Source: Auxenochlorella pyrenoidosa (lineage: Eukaryota > Chlorophyta > Trebouxiophyceae > Chlorellales > Chlorellaceae). From it: a DNA stretch of 18,453 bases. Position numbers and translations under genes: made by a program. The notes under the pieces are model-generated. The model did not search any database, was not told where the DNA came from, and saw only the letters and a program-made list of their open reading frames with translations. Of the stretch, positions 1 to 9,843 are shown piece after piece; position 1 is the first letter of the stretch, and every line of letters starts with the position of its first letter. The DNA lies in NCBI GenBank assembly GCA_001430745.1, contig KQ482053.1, positions 791,958 through 810,410 of the forward strand. The letters run 5' to 3'.

Positions 1-2744
1 GCCCGCACCCCCCCGCACCTGCCCCGTGGCCTTGCTGCGGGCGCGGTACACGCGGCCAAAGTGGCCCGACCCCAGCGGCGCCTCCAGCACAAAGCCCTTG
101 GACGCGGCGATGACGTATTCAGGAGAGTCATGGGCTGCATGGGGCAGCGACATGGCGGGCGTGCTCAGGCATAGCAGGGGCGGACCCACAGCAGGTGTGG
201 TGCATGCGGGGCCGGCGTCTGGCGCCGTACTTTCCAAGCCGCTGCCTTGCAGACTGACGTGGAGCCAGCCGCTTGCGATGGCAAGATGGTGGACTAAATG
301 GAACCCAGCTGGGCTGGGAAAGATAAGTGGAGAGAACCGATGGCGGCGGCTGTGCGGGGTGCTATTGCCATGTGCACGGCCGCTGTGGCTAATGGGCACA
401 GCGCGGCAGGCGGCAACGGGGCCAGGGGCAGGGCAGCGGCCGCGGCTCACCCTTGCTCCGCCGGTAGAAGAGCACCCCAGTGGCCACCAGCATGACCAGC
501 AGCGCGGCGCCTGCCGCCAGGGTGGCGCGCTGCGTGGGTGACAGCCGCTCCACCTCCACCAGAGCGAAATCTGCGCAGCAGACAGGATCGATTGCAGAGG
601 ATTGTCTTGTTGTGGGAAGCTCTGGGGCGGGTGGGGGCCCGCCGGTGGTTGGAAGTGGCCCCGGGAATATGGGGCATCGCGCAGCGGGCAAGCCGGCTGC
701 AGATCTGCAGAGGGAGGGGCGGTGCGGACCGCGGGCGCTGGCGGTGGCGCACCGTCGGGCAGCGCGTGCGTGACGTTGCCGGTGCAGGTGAAGGTGACGT
801 TGACGTAGCGGAAGGAGGCCTCGATCGGGTTGGCCGCGTCCTCGCTCGCAAACTGCCGCCAGCCAGAGTCCGGCACAAGCACGGTCCTGCACGCAGCGCA
901 CGTGTGTGCGTGGGGGTGATGGAGGGGGGGGTGGGGGGGGCCGCGGGGTGGGGGTGGGGGGGCACATGGGCGGAGCTAAGCACGTGTGCCTGAGGGTTGT
1001 GTGCGCTGTGCTGCTGCGGTGGTCTGGCCGCAGCTCAGGTTGTGCTCTCCAGGCGGAGGCCAGCTCAGCCGGGACGGGGCAGAGGCGTGGCATGGCAGGC
1101 CAACAGTCATTGCTCAGGCTGAACTGTGCAGGGCGCAGATGGCACGGAGCCTCCCCCAACCCCACAACAGCCCCTCCTCAACCAGCCAAGGCAACCCAGG
1201 TGCAACACGCGGGCCCGCCCCCGCCGCCGCGCCCCCCACACCCCCACCACACACACACACAACACACCACGCACACAAATGCGAAGAACCAGAGCATCTG
1301 TCACACACACACATACACGCGCGCACCTGTCGTCTGGGTACTCCACCTGGCACCCGTCCCGCCAGCTCTGCAGGGTGCCCAGGTAGGCGCCGATGGCCTT
1401 GGAGTACTTGGCCTTGAGGCAGGTGGGGTCGCTGAACTGCACGCTGTCGTACTCGATCCTGCCGCCGGCTGCAGGGGGCGGCGGCGCGGAGCGGGGCGCC
1501 GCGGGCGAGCTAAGAACATGTGCGTGGCGGCATGGCAGCGGGCATGCTGACAGCAGGCTTAGCGCGGCAGTGCAGAGGAGCAACAGTGGAGCCGGGGCAG
1601 CAAGGGAGCCCGCCAGCGCGCAGAGTGCAGGCGGAGCATGGGCAGCACAGTGCCGGCGGCGGGGCAGGGCTGCGCCGCCGGGGCGGCCTGCCGGTGCGCC
1701 GGGCGCGGCTCACGCAGCAGGGCGACGAAGCAGAGGTAGGGTAGCTGGGGCACCAGGCAGTCGTCCAGCCAGACGTTTCTGGTGCGCAAGAAGCCGTTGT
1801 CCCCCACCAGGGCCCGCTCCATCATGCGGTTCAGCTGCAGGGGAGCGGCAGGGGGAGGCGGCGGGCGGCGGTGGGCAGCGCAGGGGAGCTGCCGGGGAGG
1901 CGGTCGGCAGGCGGCGGCGGGGCCTCGCAGCGGGAAGAGCAGCCGGCCCGTGTCAGCGGCCCGGCATGCCTGGGGCCACGCTGCAGCGGCCGAAACAGGC
2001 AGGGCAGGGGCCGGGCGGGGCGGGAGGGGGAGCACGCGAGCAAGCGAGCAAGCGTTGCATAACCAACACAGGCGGGTGCAGCGGCGGGTGCAAGGCCACA
2101 TGCAAGGCACGGCAGGCTGCCCTTCAGACATCCCTGCACCCCCCTTTGCAGCACAGCCCCTCACGTCGACATAGACGGGCTCGGGGCCGGCGCCTTCAAG
2201 CAGCACCTCCCGGCCTCGGGCCACAATGATCGACTCGGGCGGGATGTCCTCGCTAGAGCAGTTGTAGCCGCCGGGCACCGACATGAGCTGCACCCGGTCA
2301 ACGGCTGCGTCGTTCAGCGCCGCCGCCAGCTCCTTGCAGCTGCGCACCTCGCGCTGCAGGCCGGGCGAGGCAAGGCATGACAGAGTACAAGGGAGGGTGA
2401 GGCAAGTGAGGGGCTGGGCGCGCAGCGCTTGCAGGGCGCCGGCAGGATACAGGGCCAGCAAACTTTGGGCAAGTCAGCAGCAAGAGTCCCTGGCATGTCT
2501 GTGAGCATTTTGCGCGGCGGCTGATGCATGGGTGCAGCCAATTGATTGCAAAGCAGGCAATGCTGCAGGGCCCAGATATGCAAAGCTCGAACCGGGGCCA
2601 AGAGGCGGCGGCGGCGGGGGTCAGACTGCTGTGCAATCCGATTTAAAGAGGGCTGTCGCTGGTCGCACCCACCTGCTTCCCTGCGTACGCAGGGCTGACA
2701 AGCAGCGCCAGCACGGCCGCCAGCGCGATCAATCCACCGCACAT
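1..2744 (-). CDS. Receptor-like protein kinase A (partial; 3' part beyond the left edge)
   Basis: Probable membrane receptor kinase, tandem paralogue of the gene at 3827-10751. Exons read on the minus strand: 2744-2673, 2353-2165, 1834-1714, 1468-1327, 886-753, 570-451, 134-19; all phases agree and give 298 residues. Residues 1-22 form a signal peptide (MCGGLIALAAVLALLV, cleavage near AYA). Residues about 23-220 are the ectodomain, with NCS and two NVT glycosylation sites, an RSCKEL start and a TCTGNVTHALPD end. Residues about 236-255 are a membrane helix followed by YRRSK. The kinase domain begins with [15 protein letters not shown] (glycine loop G281, G283, G286) and continues off the window after TGQ. 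The start has A at -3, and a short upstream frame (ATG CTC CGC TGA) lies at 2771-2760. Unlike its paralogue, it has no intron inside the first ectodomain segment. The kinase assignment is strong for the visible part; the ligand is unknown. Confidence 0.85.
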
Positions 2745-3826
2745 CGTTGAAGGGGGGCTTCAGCGGAGCATGTGTCCTCTCCAGATCGCTGCTAACAGCC
2801 AGAGCGCGATGCGGACGCCTCCCTGACAGCGCGGCGGGGCTGCTCGCTTACGACGACTAGCACTCTGTTGCAGCGCGTCTCAAGGGCGGCCCCCTCGGGT
2901 TTTCAGCGATTCAATCGATACAACGGATGGTCGGAGTAGCCTGATGCTGTCATTCACCCAGGACCAGGCATGAAGGACCTCGCGGCTGACGGGGCCCATT
3001 ACCACCAAAAGTCCTGCCGCATGCTCACGGCAGCACGCAGCCAGTTGCAGCGGATGTGCCTCAAGATTGCAGTGTCCACCAACGGGAGCCGGTGCCCACC
3101 ACCCATGTATCATCCTTGGTTCTGAGTTCCTTCTGAAACAGCCTGCTGTAGGGGCGGCGGTGGGCACCGGCAGCGGGCAGCGGCGGTTGTCTAGACAGCA
3201 TGCCGAAGTACCAGGCCGACGGACCGACACGCTGTCTGACTCCTGACAGCAGTGAGGGCTTAACGTTCAAAGACCGCTGCAGCCGAGGAGCACAGCATGC
3301 GTCACTGCACAGCGGCTCATTAAAAACGGGAAGGAGCGGACAGTGAAGTGCCAGGCCGTCTGCACCCAGCACACAAGCTCACTGCTTGTCGCATATGCAA
3401 CAAGCAATGGCCAGGAGTCACCCTCAATGCCGCGCAAGCCCTTATACAATTAAACAATGGTGAAGAAGAATGTGTGAAGAAGAATGTGTGAAGAAGAAAG
3501 CTGGATGAGGGTTGCAGCTGCAAATGGGAAGAGGAGGAGGCACACCAAACACCGGCCAATCCTGCCGCACGCTGCGGCGGGGCGCAGCCATGTGGCGGCG
3601 CTTTTCAACACTACACTACTCCCATGATCACACAGCTTGGATAATGTGGAAAAGAATAAGAAAACTTAGGGGTCCAGCAGCTAAGCTGAGCATGAATGTG
3701 AACCCTGCTGCTGGTGCTGGGTGCTGGACGCAGAGCCGTCACGGCGCAGCCGCAGCGGGGCCCTGCCGGGGAAATCAGAGTGCAGGGAGGCCCACGGGGG
3801 AGGCAGCTGCACCATCTGGGCGGGCA
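2745..3826. other. Spacer between the two kinase genes
   Basis: About 1.08 kb between the stop of kinase B and the start of kinase A. It should contain the 3' untranslated region of B (high-coordinate end) and the promoter of A (low-coordinate end). I see no convincing TATA box near A, no splice-consistent coding exons, and only short, unconvincing open frames. The part around 3430-3690 is richer in A and T than the genes and carries a short tandem repeat. Confidence 0.6.
3461..3498. repeat. 14-bp tandem repeat, about 2.7 copies
   Basis: The unit tgaagaagaatgtg occurs at 3461-3474 and 3475-3488, followed by a partial third copy ending near 3498. It lies 330-370 bases downstream of the kinase B stop, in or just beyond its 3' untranslated region. 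Seen directly; no function is implied. Confidence 0.9.
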
Positions 3827-6800
3827 TCATGCGTCCAAGCCATCCAGTAGGGCCTCGAGCTGCTTCACCACCTCGCTGGCAGTGGGCCTTCGGGCATGGC
3901 GGGGGGTGGTGGCAGAAGGCGTGGGGAGGAGCCGAGGGCAGGGGGCGTGGACAGGGGCCGCAGGCAGGGGGCACGCGCAGGGGCCGCAGCCACGCCAGCA
4001 GAGGCATGACGAGCAAGCGCACAAGCGCAAGCCTCGGTGGCACCAGCGGGCCGGCGACTGGCTTGGATGCAAGCCCTGTACAGGGCACACGGCGTCCATA
4101 CAACTCCGCCCGCGCACCTGTACTGCCGCTCGTGGGCGGTGCAGTCCCACACAAGCTGCTGGACGGCGGCGGGGCAGTCCCTGAGCGCCGGCAGGCTGGC
4201 ATCAGAGGGGCGGACCTGCGGGGTGCACCCACACGCGCCCATCAGGCGAAGGCATGCTGCCTCGCAAGCTCGTTGGGAGCTTTCACAGGGCTGGAACGCC
4301 ATGCTGCTCGCCCGGCCAGCCATGCTGCAAGAGGGGGCCTTATGCGCGCGCTGGTCATGCTGCAGGGTGGGGATTTCGTGCGGGTGTGTGCTGCAACCCA
4401 GCCATCCCCCTCTTGGCCTGCCTTGGCGAGGATGATCATGGCCGGGCTCTGGCTGCCGTAGGGGTCGCTGCCCGCCCACATATAATACACTGCAAGGAGC
4501 GGGGGGAGCGCCAGCACGCTGGAAGGCCTGGCCAGGCTGGATGCCCCGTGGGCAGTTGCTTTTCACAGCAAGGCTTCTTGTGTGTGTGCGGGTGGCACAC
4601 ACATCAGAGGTCTGCGTGATGCAGGAACTAAGCGCTCGAACAAATTTTGATCTACCATTGGGCTGCAGCACGTGGCTGAGACTGCCAAGTGGGGGCCGAC
4701 AGGGAGCGAGCTGCATGATGCGCGGCAGGCTGAGAAAACTCTGCAGGCACGACACAACACATGCGGCCGGCCGGCTCACGAATGATGCCCAGGGAGTAGA
4801 TGTCGAGGGCGGGGGAGATGTCGTCGTGCATAAACACCTCCGGACTCATGTAGCTGCCGAGGGAAGGGGGGGGGGGGGGGGGGTGCGAGGAGGACGGGGA
4901 GAGTGAGTGGAGAGCTGTGCAGTGGGACGGGGACAGTGCAGGCTGAAGGGAGGGGTGCAATCCCCGAGGTCGCAGTGCCGCTGGGCGAGGTTGGCTGGGG
5001 ACAAAACGGCGGTTGCTCCCCCTCCCTTCAGCGCACAAGCCCTGTGCAGCAGCCCATCCCTGCAACCCCAGCCAGCAGCTGTGTATCGGGCATCGGAAGC
5101 AGGGAGCCCACACTAAGGCTTGCCTGATGGTGCCCTTGACCTCGCTGGTTTTGTGTGTCTGGTCGTCAATAAGTACAGTGCTGATGCCTGCAGCAGGCGG
5201 GCGGGCGGCAGCGCCGACCGCTGGTCGCAGCCAGCATCTGCAGGCAACACGCCTGCGCAGCACATGCTCCACAGCAGCCACAGGGAGTATGCGCTGCCTG
5301 GCAGAGTGGGGCGCTGTCAGTGTCATGCTTCAATGGTTGTACTGGCTTTTCACACTCATCAAGGAGCGCAGACCCGTCCCCTGCCCACCCCCACCCCACC
5401 CACCAAAGTCTGACAGCAGGGCACGGAAGCCGCGCTCGTCGCCGTGCGTGGCCAGCAGCACGTTGGTGGCGGTGAGGTCGCGGTGCACGAGGCGGCGGTC
5501 GGGGTGGTGCAGGTACTGCAGGCCTCGCGCAATCTCCGCCGCCGTCAGCAGGATATATCGCTGCAGCCGGGATGCAGCCAAAGCAACAGGAGCTATGATT
5601 AGTAAGAGCGATGCTTTCCTGGTGCCTGGTACCGCCCTGCAGGGACTGGCCTGCTGCACCCACCACTTCCCGGCCGCAGCATGGGTCATGCACCCACCCA
5701 GCAACCCACCATGTTTGGCAGGCCGGTTTTCGAATCCTTGAACAGCCCCTCCTTGATGGCCGCATCCAGGGTGCCCATGTCGCAGAACTGCATCACCAGC
5801 TGGACCTGCCAAAATGCAAATGCCCAGGCAGTGAGCAATTCGTGAGCACAGCTCGTGGCTTGCATTGCTGCCACAAGGGCATATCACCCGGCCTGCACCG
5901 CCTCAATGACTTGAAACAATGACAGCCTGGCATGACAAAGGCTGCAGCCTCGCTGCATGCAGAGTTTGGCCATGCGGCAGGGGGGCCCCAAGCCGCATGG
6001 TGTGCGTTCCAATGTGGCATGCAAGCGAGGCGACGGCGGCCGCCGTGGCGCCGCCAGTGCAGCCGGGCGCTTGCCTGAATGAGTTGTACGCCGGGGTCGC
6101 CCTCAATGGAGGTGGCGGGGGTGCCGCTGAGGCTGCTCAACAGCTGCTCGCCGCCTGCACATCAGGGGCAAGTGCCAAGAATGGCGCGCCTGGCGTGGGT
6201 GGGACCGCGCACCCAGTCCCCACGCCATGCCTGCTGGCCAGACGATGGATGGGCAAGAATGTTGCAGCAGTGGGGCAGCTTTGGGCCATGGGTGCAGCTA
6301 TCGCGGGTACAGCACCAATCGGCTTTGCAGCAGTTGCAAATGGTTGGGCCGCCGAGTGCAATGGGGTGCAGGCGGGAGCGGCCACGGCTCGGCGCCTGCC
6401 ACCCAGCAGGCAGGCAGCGCACTCGCCTGAGCTGCCCAGCGCAGCGCTGGCGCTGCCCCGGCTAGCAGCGCCGCGGGTGCTGCTGCCCTTGTCGTCGCCC
6501 ATGCCCCTGTCCTCCTGGTCCAGCAGCTGCATGACATCGAACCCAACCTCCACATACTGGTTGCCAGGCCTGCAGGCAGGGGGGGTGGAGGCTGGGTGGG
6601 TGGGTGGATGGGCGCAGCAGTGGCGGCTGCAATTAAAATATGGGCTCGCGCTGTGTTGAGCGCGCTAAACCCTGCAGCTGCAGGCCTGAGAAGCGCCGCC
6701 AGATGGCAGCACCATACTCTTCCGGGCGTGACAGCAGCGGGCGGTGAGGTCGGCATCAGACGACCCGTCTCTGGCATACTGGGCTGCCACTGCGGCGGCA

Positions 6801-7236
6801 AGCATCCGCCTGCAGGCCAGGCAGATCAGGCCAGGCAGATCGGAAAAGGAACAAAAAGGAAAAAACTCACGCAGACTCCACCACGCTGTGCTTGCGCTCC
6901 ACCCGCGCCGCGTGAAACGTGATGGTGCGCACGACACAGTCGTGCTGCAGCGTGGACAGCAGCTGGCACTCGCGCCAGGCGGCCGCCGCCTCGCGGCGCT
7001 GCTGCGGCAGCAGGTCCACAACCTTGATGGCCACGGGCTGCGCACAGCCAGGGATGCAAGCAGCAGGAGAAGTCGGCGTCAAGTCGAGGTTTCAAGCAGC
7101 ATGATGGGCCGGCATCGCTGGACAGTGCAGCGAGGGAGCGCGTGGCAGACGGCCGAGCCTTGGAACCGTGCCAAGCAGCGGGGCAGATCTGGGCACAGGG
7201 AAGCAACAGCACACGCAAGCGGTCCCAAGATCAGAC

Positions 7237-7299
<63 letters not shown>

Positions 7300-9812
7300 A
7301 AGCAACAGGCTGGGCTGGCAAGGCCGGCTGCCACCCAGCCTGTGACCTTCCGGCTGTTCCGAGGGAATACAGGGGGGGCAACACACGCGGCCCCCCCCCG
7401 TACCTGCCCCGTGGCCTTGCTGCGAGCGCGGTACACGCGGCCAAAGTGGCCCGACCCCAGCGGTGCCTCCAGCACAAAGCCCTTGGACTCTGCAATCTTG
7501 TACTCTGGCAGGCCGGACCCGCGCCCTGCAGGATCAGGGGGTGCAGCGCGGCTGAAGTGGATGCCTGAGCAATGGCCGGGACGTACCCCTTGCCAGGGGC
7601 AGCTTGCGAAGAGCCAGCCAGCCAGCCAGGCGATGGAAACGCATGCGGATGGCAGCGGTGTGCGTGCTCAAAGCAACAGCAGCAGCAGCCCAGGCCTTTG
7701 CTCCCGCGAGGGCTCACCCTTGCGTGCGTACCGCACGGCCACGGCCGCCGCCACCAGCGCCGCGACCGCGCCCAGCGCCGCAAGCGTCCTCTGCCTGGCC
7801 GACAGCCGCGACACCTCAACCACTGTAAAGTCTGCAGGGTAAGCGTGTAGGGTGGGGAGATTAGCGGCCGGGCAAGGCTGGGGTGCCTCGGGGAGGGGCA
7901 CAACCAGGGGCAGGGGAGGCGGGACAAGCAGGCCTGGCCGTGCACAGGGACGCGCCAAGGCAGCAGGGCTCTACCTGCACGTCGGTGCTGGCTGCAGTGG
8001 CTGTGCACGGGGCCGTGCTCGTACAGAGCATGGACGGGGGCAGCCCAAGTGTCCGCTGCAGCGTGCCACCGCAAGCTCATCCCACCTCCAGCCAGCAGCA
8101 ACCGCCGTGGCCACCCTCCCTCCCCCCAGGGCGAGGCGCTGGCAGACGACAGGGCAATGCAGGGATGCAGGTTGCATGCAGGGATGCAGGCTGCCGGGCC
8201 TCACCATCGGGCAGCGGGTGCGTGAGGTTGCCGGTGCAGGTGAGGTTGAAGTCGATGAGGCGCCAGCGGGCCAGCGGTGGGTGGAAAAACTCCAGCCAGC
8301 CCGAGTCGTTGATGTAAGCAGTTCTGGGAGCGGGGTGGGCAGGCGGGGCGGCGGCCGCGGGGGCGGGCGCGGGCGTCGGCGGGAGGCCAGCCAAGCAGGG
8401 GCACGCGCGAGAAGGGGCGCGGGGGCGTGCGCGCCGGCCGGCGGGGGCGCATTGCGCAGCATGAGAGACTGCGCCCGCGCCTGTGCCGCTCCCAAACTGG
8501 CGACATGACCCACCTCCTCCCCCGTCCCATGTGTCCCTCGGCCCCTACCCGTGAGGGCCCAGAGACACCCCCGGCCTCCACCCCACCCCTTGCACCCTCC
8601 CCCACCCGCTATGCCCCTTGCGCTCTACCCGTGGGTGCCCAGAGATACCCCCGGCCCCCCACCCCTTTTGCCCCCACCCCCCACCCCCACCCCACCCCAC
8701 CCCTACTCCCCCCCACACCCCACCTGTTGTCCAGTAGCTCATAGGTGAACCCGCCCTTGAGCATCTGCATGACGCGCATGGCGGTCAGCATCGTCTGGAT
8801 GCCGGGCGACTGCCGCACGTCCACGCAGGCCGCGTCGCTCAGCTGGCCGTGCTGCATCACGCTGGTGCCGTGCTCTGCGGACGGGGGGGGGACGGGGGGG
8901 GGGGGGGGCGTTTGTGTGTGTGTGCGTGCTGCATCACGCTGGTGCCGTGCTCTGCGCGGCGGGGCGTGCATGTGGGGTGGGTGGGTGGGTGTGGGTGTGG
9001 GGTGAAAGGTGGGGGTGGACCAGCGGAATCCCCAAATCTTTGAGATTTGGGAATATTTATTAAATAAGCACATTTTAGTTAGATTGAAATTAAACAACAA
9101 ACGAATTAAGAATTCCAACTAAAAACAAGTAGGAACCAAATACCGATTCCTGAAAAAACTGTTCCTTTATTTTCAGCCCACCCGTCTGGTGTTGCTAAAA
9201 ACAACAGGTACACCAATAACTAAAAGAAACGATACAACAATGAACGCAAACATGGGCAAAGTGGGAGGTGGGGGCGGTTGGGATCCAAAGGCGATAACGG
9301 TGCAGTGGGTGTGCAGTCGCAGATGACCTGCCTCCTGCTGAGCGCTGCGGGTGCGAGGCACACACAAACGGCTGGTTTTGGCTGCCCGGCGCCCAGCCTG
9401 CCCGCCGCCTCGCCCCGCGCGACACTCAGCAAGGCTGGGTGCGGAGCCACGGCCGCGGACAGAGATGGGTGCGGCACAGCGCGGGGAATGCAAGGCTGGC
9501 AAAGCCCAGGCGCGCCACCCACCCTCCAGCTTGCTGAAAGAGGCATAGGGCGAGACTGGGAGGATGGAGTGATCGGTCCACAGGTTTCGGTCCAGCCGCG
9601 CGCCGCCGCGCCGCACCACATTGTGGTTGATTGACATCTTGTTCACCTGCAGGGCGGGGGCCCGCGGAGGCACGTGAGCAGCTGCGGCGGCGCGGACCGA
9701 CCGGCCAGAGGCCTCGACGGCGCGCCTGATGTCCCGGGAAACGTACACAGACTTGAAAGCCAAAGCCTGCTTTTTTCTTCCAAACTGTAAACTTTAGGTT
9801 TCAAACAAGTTT

Positions 9813-9843
<31 letters not shown>

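Larger units (their letters stand above)
9026..9253 (-). mobile_element. Nuclear insert of plastid DNA (NUPT) within intron 4 of kinase B
   Basis: An AT-rich island of about 225 bases interrupts otherwise GC-rich sequence. Both edges are abrupt: GC-rich sequence resumes above about 9253, and below about 9026 the G-rich intron continues. The island contains a psbZ coding region followed by AT-rich spacer and a perfect stem-loop of the type found at chloroplast mRNA 3' ends. It is oriented like the host gene and lies wholly in intron 4 (9522-8875), so splicing should remove it. Edges are judged by eye to within a few bases. Confidence 0.85.

Noticed and set aside
2580..2600. tRNA T-arm-like GGTTCGAGC on the minus strand
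   Set aside because: The flanking bases do not form a T stem, and no anticodon or acceptor stem is found at the right distance. It lies in intron 1 of kinase A.
4398..4421. GT donor extending exon 16 of kinase B
   Set aside because: GTTGCA is a weak donor and would add eight residues between the helix and the RPSD motif. I prefer the GC donor at 4421 but keep this as an open alternative.
5726..5742. tRNA-like ttcgaatcc
   Set aside because: It lies within exon 12 of kinase B (encoding KDSKTG) and has no cloverleaf partners.
7237..7300. Possible CRISPR-like array
   Set aside because: The units are four bases long with no spacers, and the setting is a eukaryotic intron.
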